Shown here: piece after piece, positions 25,701 through 34,781 of the stretch | How positions within the stretch are numbered: the stretch's first letter is position 1 | Layout: each line of letters opens with the position of its first letter | From: Actinomadura rubteroloni | GTDB lineage: Bacteria; Actinomycetota; Actinomycetes; Streptosporangiales; Streptosporangiaceae | Length of the DNA stretch: 64,000 nucleotides | Reading direction: 5' to 3' | NCBI RefSeq assembly: GCF_002911665.1 | Contig: NZ_MTBP01000001.1 | Coordinates: 1,116,001-1,180,000 of the forward strand | Notes under the pieces: model-generated | Told to the model about the DNA's origin: nothing | Seen by the model: the letters and a program-made list of their open reading frames with translations, nothing else | Database searches by the model: none | Position numbers and translations under genes: made by a program

Positions 25701-27258
25701 CACCGGCCGCGTCCCGCAGATGCTCAAGGCCCAGCGCGCCCGATGGAAAAAGGCATCCGAGGTACGAGACCTGCGCGCCCAGATCATCGAACTGCTCGAA
25801 GAGCACGACCGGATCGCATCGGTAGCCGAGATCGCCGACGTCCTGGTCCGCGTCCGAGGCACCTGGCAGGTCGGAACGAACCGGCGCGCGATGGCTCTGG
25901 CCGCCGTCCGCGCAGTGATCGAAGTAGAACAAGTCAACCCGGACGCAGCGGAGTTCCGCCACGTCGCCAACCGCCGCGCGACCGACCCGGCCGTGGCGGC
26001 GGGCCTGCTGGCCCTCGAAGTACGCGACGGCGACGACCCGGACACCCCATCAGCACCCGGCCTGCTCGACTACGCGCAGCGCCTGGGCAAGGTCGCCGAC
26101 CGCCTGGCGAAACAAGAAAGCATCCCGACAGCGACAACGGTCCTCGCCGAACTCAACGCCATCACGCGTCCTGCGGGCACCATCGCCTGGGAGGACGCGC
26201 GGCTGGTGCAAATAGCAGCCGCCGCGTCATCAAACGCCGCCGCAAGCCCCCGCCTGGAGATCTACCCGCGCGACCTGCCCCTGGTACGAGCACTACGCCT
26301 CACCCAGGCCGGCCTGGTCCCGGTGGTACCGGGAAGGCTCATTGATCAGCAGCCGGGCCTTACGGTCGAACAGATCCACGAAAGAGTCCTGGCACGCTTC
26401 CCTGAAATAGCCGGCGGCCGCTCCCTGCCGACAGGTACGTCCCTGACGAAGGAACTGCACGAAGCGGGCTTCAACCTCAAGCTAGGGACGCACGCGGAGA
26501 CGGGACAGACGCGCTACGTCCCAGCGGACTTCGGTGAACGCTCGACCAGTTGGGCGAGCGGTGTCCGACGCGGTCCCACGTCCGCCACACGGATAACGCG
26601 CTACCACAGCGATCCCGCACTGGCTGCGGCAGCACGAGCCGAAGACCAGCTCGTCGCCGCAGCCTCACGCGATGGATTCCGCGTCCTGACCGTCCGGATG
26701 ATGCTGTTCTCAGAAGCACTCGAAGAACTAACAGGCAGCCCCGGCGACGCCTCAGCCCAGAACAACACCCCAGGCGGCCGGTTCGGTGGTACCGAAGTAT
26801 CTGCCACGCGACTCTTCTTGGACGCCCTGCACAGCCTCACCGCCCCAGGAAAAAGACCGACCTGGGAAACGATTTTGCGGGCCGACAACGCCGAGCCGAA
26901 CGAGAAGTCCGCACACAAGTTCGCCGAGTACGCGACAACCGCTCTGGGCAGAGTAGAGCCGCACCTCTGCAACCTCCTGGCATCAGGAAATGGTCCGATC
27001 ATCCTGACCGACGCCACAGTCTTCGCCCATTACAACGCAATGGACACGCTGTCCCGTATAGCAGACGCGGCACGATCAGGAAAACGCGGCCTATGGCTCG
27101 TTTGCCCGCAAAGCGACCCGGCCCGCGAACCCCGCCTAGGCCGCCGCGCAGTCCCCTACCAGCCAGCGCTCTCCGAGTGGGTTGAACTCAATGACCACTG
27201 GGCTCGAAATCGTCACAGATCAGAGGAAGTAGCCCCGGAAGAGGAGAGGTCTGCGTGA
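22714..27258 (+). CDS. pglW: BREX-2 serine/threonine kinase PglW (NERD + pseudokinase + kinase)
   Basis: 1514 residues from ATG 22714 (MREGRWTTVTES); a longer frame to 22642 has no better site. Residues ~10-125 are a NERD domain with PD-(D/E)xK-like D53, E66, K68 (REVDLLVITPTG, VELKNWHG). Residues ~215-480 look like a degraded kinase: the catalytic loop reads WHRALAAGS (no HRD) and DFG is lost. Residues ~500-800 are an apparently active kinase: GRGATG loop, VVLKAAV, HRDLKPDN, DFSHAG. Residues ~845-885 resemble an RNA polymerase alpha-CTD helix-hairpin-helix (VGDLLDYSQRTL, ARGMGPKTR); then a sigma-like HTH (NQREVAEQIGLSTGRVPQML). In the Pgl/BREX-2 phage-defence system PglW is the kinase needed for protection. 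First gene of the six-gene operon; stop overlaps pglX (GTGA). Confidence 0.93.
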   Translation: MREGRWTTVTESEFDHERRGLEAIRALLPDADPWYAWSNFSFTSRQGRVREVDLLVITPTGLVMVELKNWHGRLGFDGGTWVQFRPSGSRQNHGNPFHLVDQKSKELAGLIRSKGEKAWVSPAVCFTEKSLRIELPENDRNGVHLGAEALVEALNERRRDARRQINGPDAKKIKEALGRVGIKKSLASFNVGPYRMHGKPLDTGPGWVDYSARHGDLEDPARIRIYLRSDEPVESVEAVARREAAVLRRFRHPGVVQFRDLYVSGHRAGPALAFDYTPGTLRLDAYLARYGDRLDLLDRLTLVRQLAETVRSAHSQRVWHRALAAGSVHVVPRVGDGTDPTGDAAWLRPRLQISEWQIALARGGRISRLVPSSLSSFPVADDAEPYLAPELTALRPDPVMIDVYGLGALAYLLVTGQAPGASQSDVIGRLEASGGLRPSAVLDDLGTDLDDFIHQATHKNPDERPSTVDEFLGLLDVVEEALTRPSDDPVRNDEPDKDPLDAVTGDVLAGRWEVRRKLGRGATGLALLVRDLAHDPARRGSRPYVVLKAAVTEQAADTLRREAEVMGRLDSATGIIRLIEPEPLVVGGRTVLVIEYVGDERGLDDDSGTGSKPSRFRYETVGRQIQAHGRLPVDQLESYGDYLFAAVDSLESEGIWHRDLKPDNIAIRVRRNRSKELLLIDFSHAGLPANHIESGTEGFLDPFLGSITRSSYDGHAERYSLAVTLHYMASREMPEWGGGRVTAPQTDPVEWPFPTIATEAFDPAIRDGLTAFFQKALHRDLGERFSDLKPMRDMWRRVFLDARTTTPSTPAGTDEEGTETVEQLRDRLAEVATRDTNLASSGLSEVAQSILFGLGLTTVGDLLDYSQRTLVNARGMGPKTRTEIQRRQREWGDRLGRSVPSPISSEGRADARRERAETGSADKRVAGTDTADAALRSLSLDPLVALFVPELRTNGVNRKEREMVRLLLRIPDEHGEPADIPAWPNQREVAEQIGLSTGRVPQMLKAQRARWKKASEVRDLRAQIIELLEEHDRIASVAEIADVLVRVRGTWQVGTNRRAMALAAVRAVIEVEQVNPDAAEFRHVANRRATDPAVAAGLLALEVRDGDDPDTPSAPGLLDYAQRLGKVADRLAKQESIPTATTVLAELNAITRPAGTIAWEDARLVQIAAAASSNAAASPRLEIYPRDLPLVRALRLTQAGLVPVVPGRLIDQQPGLTVEQIHERVLARFPEIAGGRSLPTGTSLTKELHEAGFNLKLGTHAETGQTRYVPADFGERSTSWASGVRRGPTSATRITRYHSDPALAAAARAEDQLVAAASRDGFRVLTVRMMLFSEALEELTGSPGDASAQNNTPGGRFGGTEVSATRLFLDALHSLTAPGKRPTWETILRADNAEPNEKSAHKFAEYATTALGRVEPHLCNLLASGNGPIILTDATVFAHYNAMDTLSRIADAARSGKRGLWLVCPQSDPAREPRLGRRAVPYQPALSEWVELNDHWARNRHRSEEVAPEEERSA

Positions 27259-30200
27259 TCGACCGCAAATCGCTTCTCGGCGATCTAAAAAAGCAGGTTA
27301 GGGCAGCAGAGGGCGACCTACACGGTCAAGTGGATGCGCTGTCGGAGACAAAAGAGCGACTGAAAACCGAGCACACGGAAGCGTTCCGGCTAGGCCGAAC
27401 CGCCGCGACCTTCTCTTCCTGGCTGGGCGAACGGATCACGCAAGTCGCGGTGGCATGGGTCCTCGGCACGGTATTTGTCCGGTTCTGCGAAGATAACGAG
27501 CTGATTCCCGAGCCATACCTGACGGCACCTGACCAGGCCCGCCACGACATCGCCCAAGCGCGATACGAAAGTTATGTTGAGACGGCCGAGAACCCCACTT
27601 ATCGGGGTTGGTTGAAACTGGCGTTCGCCGAGCTGGGCCAAGGCCAACCCGGCCGGCTATTGTTCGACCGCGAACACAACCCTCTCTACCAGATACCGCT
27701 TTCTCATGACGCGGCCCGGAAACTCGTGGAGTTCTGGCGTCGCCGTCGCGACGACGGCACGCTAATTCACGACTTCATCGACCAACTGAGCACAGATAAA
27801 AAATCCGGTTGGGATACTCGGTTTTTGGGTGATCTTTATCAGGATCTTTCGGAATCAGCGCGCGAGACTTTTGCTCTCCTTCAGACTCCCGAGTTCGTGG
27901 AAGAGTTCATTCTCGACCGTACGCTGAACCCGGCACTGGAAGAGTTCGGCTACGAAAACATCAAAATTATCGACCCGACGTGCGGATCGGGTCATTTCGT
28001 ACTGGGTACATTTAGCCGTCTAGTAAAGTTGTGGGCCGAAAATCCGCGCGGCAAGGACCCATACGCCCAGGTACGCGCAGCGCTTGAATCGGTGCACGGT
28101 GTGGACATCAACCCGTTCGCGGTAGCCATCGCGCGCTTTCGCCTCTTCGTAGCAGCGATGGCGGCAGCAAAATTTCGGTCGTTGGCCGAAGCAGCGCAGT
28201 ATGAGTGGCCGATTCAGCTCGCGGTAGGCGACTCGCTGATCAAACGAAGGCAGTTGGAGCTAACGTTGATCAGCGCCGAGACTGGTGACCTGATTGCAGA
28301 ACACTCTTATTCGACAGAGGATATTCAGGACTTTCCCGAACTTCTGAAGGAAGGTCGCTATCACGTGGTGGTAGGGAACCCGCCGTACCCCACCGTGAAG
28401 GACCGCAAGTTGAATGAATACTATCGACAAGCTTACAACGCATGTGCTGGGACTTATGCACTATCGGTCCCCTTCGCCCAAAGGTTTTTCGAACTAGCGA
28501 AACGTGGCGAACCCGACGATACCGGATATGGAATGGTCGGCCAGATCACCGCCAACTCGTTTATGAAGCGAGAGTTTGGAAAGAAGCTTGTTGAGGAATT
28601 CTTCGCAGCGAAAGTAGAGCTAGTCGAGGTCATTGATATGTCTGGTGCGTATGTACCCGGACACGGAACGCCGACAGTAATTTTGATCGGGCGGACCCGG
28701 GCAGGCGCGGCTAGGTCCGGAACTGTTCGCACTGTGCGAAGTGTGCAGGCCGAGCCCACGACGCCAAAAGAGCCGAGTGAGGGCCGAGTCTGGAGTTCTA
28801 TCCGTCGTCATGTGGACGATCCCGGGTTCGTAAATGAATGGATCTCGGTGGATGACTTGGAACGCGCGCGGTACTTCGGCCAGCAGCCTTGGGTGCTTCT
28901 GGATGGCGGCCTTGAACTGCTGGAATCTATCCAGAAAAATGCTTCGAATCAACTGGCATCGATCGCTATACGTGTCGGATTGTACGGTGATACACACGCA
29001 GACGATGCCTTCCGTTTTTCTCGCCGACATCTTGCCGTGCGTGCCGCTGAAGATAGCGCCATCAGGCCGATTGGTGTGGGAGACGAAGTACGAGACTACG
29101 TGCTTTCAGCAGATGGTTGGGTAATACATCCATACGATGATGAGCGTTCGATAGCGCCGGTATTTAGAATGCCGAATATAGGGCGCATGCTATGGCCGAA
29201 CCGCACAGAACTGGGAAATCGTGCCACTGGATCCCGGGGTAATTATTTCAGCAAGGGGAAGGCTTGGTGGTCGTGGCATCAGCTTTCGAGAGATGAGGAT
29301 GCGCATTGCTGGTCAATCAACTTCGCCTTCGTCGCCACGCATACTCACTTCGTTTTGGTGCGTAGTCCAATGGCATTTACTCGAACTGCTCCGATGATTA
29401 AGCTTCCGGCGAACTGTGGCGAAAAAGAGCACCTTTCTTTGCTTGGGCCGCTCAATAGCTCGACGGCATGCTTTTGGCTAAAGCAAGTCAGTCATTGTAA
29501 GGGCTCGGAAGGGTATCAATCGGGAATCAAGACGGAGCGATGGGAATATTTCTATGAATTCACGGGAACTAAGCTTTTAAATTTCCCGCTGCCCCTTGGG
29601 CAGTCACTAGGGCTGGCCAAATTGATCGATCGGCTGGGGCATGGGCTTTTGGCCTGCGCTCCAAGTACGCTCACAAAAGACCAGGTGCCCGAAAATTCTG
29701 CTTTGCGTGAGGCGCAGGTTCGGTGGAATTTGATTCGGGCTCGGATGATTTCGTTGCAGGAAGAGTTGGACTGGCAGGTGTACTCGCTCTACAAGCTGCT
29801 TCCTGAGGATCTTCGGGCGGCTGAGGATGATGTGCCGGAGCTTGCGTTGGGAGAGCGGGCGTTCGAGATCGTGCTTGCTCGGCGGGTTGCGGCGGGGGAG
29901 GCGTCTGATGAGTGGTTTAGGCGGCATGGGTCTACGCCGATCACCGAGATTCCTGAGCGGTGGCCGGAGGGATATCGGCGGGTCGTGCAGAAGAGGATCG
30001 ACGCTATCGAGTCCTCTCAAGCCATCGGGATGATCGAGCGGTCTGAGTACAAGCGGCGGTGGGCCACTGAGGGGTGGGACTCGCTGCAGGAGAAGGCTCT
30101 TCGAGGGTGGTTGCTTGATCGGATGGAGGCTCGGGAGCACTGGTTTGATGACGGGCTGCCTGTGGTTCGTACTTTGTCGCAGCTCGCGGACATGCTTTCG

Positions 30201-30845
30201 CGCGACGACGAGTTTGTGTCTGTTTCTCGTATTTTCGCGCCGCGTGATGAGTTGCGGGACGTCGTTGGCAAGCTCATCTCGGGCGAGCATGTGCCTTTTA
30301 TTGCGGCGTTGCGGTACAAGCCGTCGGGGCTTAAGAAGCGTGCGGACTGGGAGCACGTCTGGGATCTTCAGCGGCGGGAGGACGCAGCCGCCGACGAGAT
30401 TGCCAAGAGGAGGATCCGGGACGCCACGCCTGTTCCTCCTAAGTATACGTCTGCCGATTTCTTGCGGCCGTCGTTCTGGCGGGCACGGGGGAAGCTCGAC
30501 GTCCCGAAGGAACGGTTCATTTCCTATGGGGAGATTAACGTCGCCACCCCGAGTCTGTACGGCTGGGCCGGGTGGGATCACAAGGAGCAGGCGCAAGCGC
30601 TCGCTGCTCACATCGCGGACCAGGATTTGAGTAGCGAGGAGATCCGGCCTTATCTCGCCGGACTGCTGGAGCTTCAGCCGTGGATTGAGCAGTGGCATGA
30701 CGCGTTCGACGACCTGTACGGCGGCTCACCGGCCGCGTTCTTCGCCGGCTACCGCACCCAGACGCAGAGCGAGCACGGCCTGACCGATGACGACCTGCGT
30801 TCGTGGCGGCCCCCGGCGGCGCGCGGGCGCCGTGCGAAGCGCTAG
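27255..30845 (+). CDS. pglX: BREX-2 adenine-specific DNA methyltransferase PglX
   Basis: 1196 residues, GTG 27255 overlapping the pglW stop. N6-adenine methyltransferase: motif I IIDPTCGSGHFVLGTF near residue 237 binds S-adenosylmethionine, and the catalytic motif NPPY (VVGNPPYPTVKD) is near residue 376. The middle third is the likely target-recognition region; the C-terminal ~400 residues are conserved in the family. PglX marks self DNA and takes part in phage exclusion. GC is much lower than in neighbours (two 60-base samples at 29041 and 29161 count 58% and 48%, against 77% at 33901 in pglY), with AT-rich codons. This indicates separate ancestry or domain exchange. No long homopolymer that would suggest phase variation was noticed. 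Confidence 0.95.
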   Translation: MIDRKSLLGDLKKQVRAAEGDLHGQVDALSETKERLKTEHTEAFRLGRTAATFSSWLGERITQVAVAWVLGTVFVRFCEDNELIPEPYLTAPDQARHDIAQARYESYVETAENPTYRGWLKLAFAELGQGQPGRLLFDREHNPLYQIPLSHDAARKLVEFWRRRRDDGTLIHDFIDQLSTDKKSGWDTRFLGDLYQDLSESARETFALLQTPEFVEEFILDRTLNPALEEFGYENIKIIDPTCGSGHFVLGTFSRLVKLWAENPRGKDPYAQVRAALESVHGVDINPFAVAIARFRLFVAAMAAAKFRSLAEAAQYEWPIQLAVGDSLIKRRQLELTLISAETGDLIAEHSYSTEDIQDFPELLKEGRYHVVVGNPPYPTVKDRKLNEYYRQAYNACAGTYALSVPFAQRFFELAKRGEPDDTGYGMVGQITANSFMKREFGKKLVEEFFAAKVELVEVIDMSGAYVPGHGTPTVILIGRTRAGAARSGTVRTVRSVQAEPTTPKEPSEGRVWSSIRRHVDDPGFVNEWISVDDLERARYFGQQPWVLLDGGLELLESIQKNASNQLASIAIRVGLYGDTHADDAFRFSRRHLAVRAAEDSAIRPIGVGDEVRDYVLSADGWVIHPYDDERSIAPVFRMPNIGRMLWPNRTELGNRATGSRGNYFSKGKAWWSWHQLSRDEDAHCWSINFAFVATHTHFVLVRSPMAFTRTAPMIKLPANCGEKEHLSLLGPLNSSTACFWLKQVSHCKGSEGYQSGIKTERWEYFYEFTGTKLLNFPLPLGQSLGLAKLIDRLGHGLLACAPSTLTKDQVPENSALREAQVRWNLIRARMISLQEELDWQVYSLYKLLPEDLRAAEDDVPELALGERAFEIVLARRVAAGEASDEWFRRHGSTPITEIPERWPEGYRRVVQKRIDAIESSQAIGMIERSEYKRRWATEGWDSLQEKALRGWLLDRMEAREHWFDDGLPVVRTLSQLADMLSRDDEFVSVSRIFAPRDELRDVVGKLISGEHVPFIAALRYKPSGLKKRADWEHVWDLQRREDAAADEIAKRRIRDATPVPPKYTSADFLRPSFWRARGKLDVPKERFISYGEINVATPSLYGWAGWDHKEQAQALAAHIADQDLSSEEIRPYLAGLLELQPWIEQWHDAFDDLYGGSPAAFFAGYRTQTQSEHGLTDDDLRSWRPPAARGRRAKR

Positions 30846-30872
30846 TCCGTCCCGAAGGAGGAGGAACACCTC

Positions 30873-33800
30873 ATGGCAGAGCCGCCCCTGCTGCACGATG
30901 TCATCGACATCAAGGAGACGATCTCCACTTCGGACTACGTCCTCAAACTCGCCGACGCCGTCACGCCCGAAGGTGCCGAGCGGGCGCTGGCGGACTATGT
31001 CATCACCGATCGGCTGGTGGACAATTTCGATCAGGCGCTCGGGCTCATCAAGGCGGCCCTGGACGGCGGTTCGTCCAAGGCCGCTTACCTGCACGGCTCG
31101 TTCGGGTCCGGCAAGTCGCACTTCATGGCGGTGCTGTTCGCGTTGCTGTCGAACAACCCGAGCGCGGTGCGGCGTGAGGAGTTCGACCGGCTGCTCGTCC
31201 GGCATGACTGGCTCACCGAGGACGGCCGCAAGTTCCTCCTTGTGCCGTACCACATGCTCGGTGCGAAGACTATGGAGCAGCGCGTGCTCGGCGGGTACGT
31301 CAAGCACATCCGCAGGCTGCACAGCGATGACGTCCCGCTGCCCGCCGTCTACCGCACGGACGGCCTGTTCGCCGATCTCCGCGCGATGCGCGAACGGTTC
31401 GGCGACGACGCCGTCATCGGCGGCCTCACCGACGACACCGGCGAGGACGACGAGTGGGGCGACTCGTTCGCCTGGACACCGGAAAAGCTCGACATTGCGA
31501 TGTCGGCGCCCGAGCACTATGCCGATGTCGACGGCGTCGAAAGCCTCGACCTGACGCATCCCACAGCCCCGCACGAACTGCGCGCGAAACTCGTCCAGGA
31601 CGCCGGCACGACGCTCTTCCCCGGCTTCACCCGCAGCGCCGCCGAGGACGAGGGAGGTTTCATCTCCCTCGACGCCGGGCTGACCGTGATAGCCGAGCAC
31701 GCCAAGTCCCTCGGCTACGACGGCATCGTCCTCTTCCTGGACGAGCTGATCCTCTGGCTCACCACGCTGATCAACGACGAGAAGCGCGCCACGCTGGAGG
31801 CCGGAAAGATCACCAACTTCGTGGAGGGCGGCGACGCGCACCGGGCGATCCCGATCGTGTCGTTCATCGCCCGCCAGCGCGACCTGCGCGAACTCGTCGG
31901 CGAGAAGATGTCGGGCGCGGCGGAGACGTCGATCCAGGACACGCTGAACCTCGCGTCCGGACGGTTCGACAAGATCACCCTGGAGGACCGCAACCTTCCC
32001 CAGGTCGCGCACAGCCGCCTGCTGCGCCCGAAGGACGACGCCGCGCGGAAACTGATCGACGAGGCGTTCCGGAAGACCAAACGGCAGGGCGCCCGCGTCT
32101 GGGACATGCTGCTCGGCTCCGACGAGATCGTCACCGGCGCGGACGAAGACGCGTTCCGCCTGACCTATCCATTCTCGCCCGCGTTCATGGACACGCTTGT
32201 CCACCTGTCGGCCGCACTCCAGCGCAACCGGACGGCCCTGAAGCTCATGGGCGAATTGCTGGCCAAACACCGCGACCGGCTGCGGCTCGGCGACCTGGTC
32301 CCGCTCGGTGACCTCTACGCGGAGATCGCACAGGGCGGCGACCGGCCGTTCGTGGACTCCCAGAAGGTGATCTTCGATAACGCGGACAAGCTGTACCGCA
32401 CCAAGCTGCGTCCGTACCTCCTCAACTCCAACGATGTGACGGAGGAGGACGTCGAACGGTACCTGCGGCGTCCCGAGGACGTCGCCGACGCCACCCTGGC
32501 GGGCCGCTGCCGGGCGTTCGTCACCGACGACCGGCTGGTCTGCACACTTCTGCTGTCCGCGCTGACGCCGGGCGTGCCGACGCTCAACGACCTGACCGTC
32601 CGGCGGCTCGGTGCGCTCAACCACGGCATCGTCACGTCGCCGATTCCCAACGCCGAGCGCAACATCATCGGGACGAAGATCGGGACCTGGGCCGCCCAGT
32701 TCCCGGAGATCAAGGTCGGCGGCAGCGACGCGATGCCGACCGTCCGGCTGGAGCTGGACGGTGTCGACGTCAACGGCGTCATCGCCAACTCCGAGGTCAA
32801 CGACAACATCGGCAACCGCCGGTCGCTGATCCGTCGGCTGCTCGCCGCCGAGTTGGGCGTGTCGCGCGAGGACGGACGGATGGGCGCCGACGAGCTGTCC
32901 TTCGTCTGGCGCGGCACCGAGCGGACCGTCGAGATCGTCTTCGGCAACGTCGCCGACCGGGAGGAACTGCCCGACCACGACATGCAGCCGTCCCTCCCCG
33001 GCCAGTGGCGCATCATCGTCGACCTGCCGTACGACGAGGGCGAACTCGGCCCGCGTGAGGACGCCGACCGGATGCGCGACCTGCGCGAGCGGCAGGGCGA
33101 GCCGACCCGCACGCTCGCCTGGCTGCCGACGCACCTGTCGGCGCAGCGGTACGCGGACTTCCGCCGGCTCGTCAAGATCGACAAGGCGCTGGAGGACGAC
33201 CAGCGCTTCCACCACCACTACGCCGCCCACCTGAACGCCGACGACCGCGCCCGCGCGAAGGGGATGCTGGAGGGACAGCGCGAGGCGCTGCTCAAGCAGG
33301 TGCGCGCCGCGTTCCGGCAGGCGTACGGGCTGGCGCAGAAGCAGCCGGCCGACGTCGATCCCAGTTTCAGCGACCATCTCGTCGCGCTGCCCGACCTCGG
33401 CGACCTGCCCCTGTCGATCGGGCAGCCGCTGGACAAGGCGCTCCGGGACGTGGCCGGACGCCTCCTCGCCCACCAGTTCCCCGCCCACCCCGACCTCGAC
33501 CCGAACGGGACCGGCGTCGCGGTGAAGCCCGCCGAGGCGCGCACCGTCCTCGCGCACGTCCGGGCCGCCGCCGAGGCCAAGGACGGACGCGCCGAGATCC
33601 CGCCCAAGGACCGCAAGATCATGGACCGGCTCGTCGCGCCGCTGGAACTCGGCGAGCAGATGGAGGTCTACTTCCGGCTGTCGCACCGCTGGGCGGACCA
33701 CTTCCGCCGGCTCGCCCGCCGCGACGGCGTCACCGGCGACCACACGGTCGCGGCGCTGCGCGGCTGGCTGGACGAGCCCGAACCGCGCGGCCTGCCCGGC

Positions 33801-34781
33801 TTCCTCGCCGACCTCGTCATCGCGGCGTTCGCCGAGACCGACGACCGGGTGTGGGTGCGGGCGGGCGCGCCGCTGGAGCCGCCGCCCGATCTCGGCCGCG
33901 TCCAGAACGCCGACGCGCTGCGCGACCAGCCGCTGCCCGCCGAGGACGTCTGGGACGCGGCACGGGAGCGCTACGAGGAGATCTTCGGGGCGAAGGCGCC
34001 CGTGCTGCGGCGCGGACGGATCGTCAACCACTTCGCCGACACGGTCGTCGAGGCCGTCCGCCGGTACCGGACGTCCGCCGAGGACCTGGTGCGGCGGCTG
34101 GAGGAGCACGCCGGCTTCCTCGGGCTGGACGACGCCGAGGACGGCCGGCTGGCCATCGCGCGCCGCGCCCTCGACCTGCTGCACGAGGTCCAGGCGACGC
34201 GGGAGCGGGGCGGCAGCGCCAAGCGCGTGGTCGAGGTGTTCGGCGGGTTCGACCTCGGGCCGGTCGAGCCGGAGCGGTACGGGACGTCCGTCAAGCGGGC
34301 GGCGCACGTCACGCAGGCGCTCGTCCTCGCGCCGTGGGACACCCTCGACCTGGCGCGCGGGCTCGGCGCGGAGGGGCACGAACTGCTGGAGCGCCTGCGG
34401 CGGGCCGCGCGTGCGGACGAGCGGACCGTCCCGCTGGCCGACGAGCTGCGCGGCATCCCGACGCAGATCAACGTGCTGATCAAGCGCAACCAGTCGCGCA
34501 GACCCGCCCCGCCGCCGCCCCCGAGCGCCCCGCCCGCGCCGACGGTGAGCGCGCCGCTGGTGCCGTCCGCGAGCGTGCCGCTCGTGCCACCGGCGGGCGC
34601 GTCGCCCGTTTCGACGGGGACGGCGGGCGCGGTGTCCGGGGCGGCGGGTGCGCGGCGGGGGCGGCGGCGTTCCGGGGGTGGGCGGACCACCGCCGCGCGG
34701 GCCGCCGCCGAACTGTCGGCCGAGCTGGCCGGGCTGGAACCCGGCGCGACGGTGGAGATCGCCTGGCGGGTCGTGGAGTGA
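30873..34781 (+). CDS. pglY: BREX-2 P-loop ATPase PglY
   Basis: 1302 residues, ATG 30873 behind AAGGAGGAGG. The N-terminus has Walker A GSFGSGKSH (residues ~74-82) and Walker B GIVLFLDEL (~283-291), making an AAA-type ATPase. A long helical middle follows, and an Ala/Pro-rich linker (PAPPPPPSAPPAPT, residues ~1210-1230) leads to a short C-terminal tail ending in GATVEIAWRVVE. Matches BREX-2 PglY, which is required for phage resistance in the Streptomyces Pgl system; its exact mechanical role is unknown. It is the only gene of the operon not overlapping its upstream neighbour (27-base gap), so it has its own strong ribosome-binding site. Its stop overlaps the pglZ start. Confidence 0.94.
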   Translation: MAEPPLLHDVIDIKETISTSDYVLKLADAVTPEGAERALADYVITDRLVDNFDQALGLIKAALDGGSSKAAYLHGSFGSGKSHFMAVLFALLSNNPSAVRREEFDRLLVRHDWLTEDGRKFLLVPYHMLGAKTMEQRVLGGYVKHIRRLHSDDVPLPAVYRTDGLFADLRAMRERFGDDAVIGGLTDDTGEDDEWGDSFAWTPEKLDIAMSAPEHYADVDGVESLDLTHPTAPHELRAKLVQDAGTTLFPGFTRSAAEDEGGFISLDAGLTVIAEHAKSLGYDGIVLFLDELILWLTTLINDEKRATLEAGKITNFVEGGDAHRAIPIVSFIARQRDLRELVGEKMSGAAETSIQDTLNLASGRFDKITLEDRNLPQVAHSRLLRPKDDAARKLIDEAFRKTKRQGARVWDMLLGSDEIVTGADEDAFRLTYPFSPAFMDTLVHLSAALQRNRTALKLMGELLAKHRDRLRLGDLVPLGDLYAEIAQGGDRPFVDSQKVIFDNADKLYRTKLRPYLLNSNDVTEEDVERYLRRPEDVADATLAGRCRAFVTDDRLVCTLLLSALTPGVPTLNDLTVRRLGALNHGIVTSPIPNAERNIIGTKIGTWAAQFPEIKVGGSDAMPTVRLELDGVDVNGVIANSEVNDNIGNRRSLIRRLLAAELGVSREDGRMGADELSFVWRGTERTVEIVFGNVADREELPDHDMQPSLPGQWRIIVDLPYDEGELGPREDADRMRDLRERQGEPTRTLAWLPTHLSAQRYADFRRLVKIDKALEDDQRFHHHYAAHLNADDRARAKGMLEGQREALLKQVRAAFRQAYGLAQKQPADVDPSFSDHLVALPDLGDLPLSIGQPLDKALRDVAGRLLAHQFPAHPDLDPNGTGVAVKPAEARTVLAHVRAAAEAKDGRAEIPPKDRKIMDRLVAPLELGEQMEVYFRLSHRWADHFRRLARRDGVTGDHTVAALRGWLDEPEPRGLPGFLADLVIAAFAETDDRVWVRAGAPLEPPPDLGRVQNADALRDQPLPAEDVWDAARERYEEIFGAKAPVLRRGRIVNHFADTVVEAVRRYRTSAEDLVRRLEEHAGFLGLDDAEDGRLAIARRALDLLHEVQATRERGGSAKRVVEVFGGFDLGPVEPERYGTSVKRAAHVTQALVLAPWDTLDLARGLGAEGHELLERLRRAARADERTVPLADELRGIPTQINVLIKRNQSRRPAPPPPPSAPPAPTVSAPLVPSASVPLVPPAGASPVSTGTAGAVSGAAGARRGRRRSGGGRTTAARAAAELSAELAGLEPGATVEIAWRVVE

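Noticed and set aside
27255..30845. Phase-variable homopolymer tract in pglX, as reported for the Streptomyces Pgl system
   Set aside because: No long G or C run or short tandem repeat was seen in the gene.
30726..34379. Long - strand ORF opposite pglY
   Set aside because: Arg/Val/Leu-rich shadow frame typical for high-GC DNA; no motif, and pglY on + is well supported.
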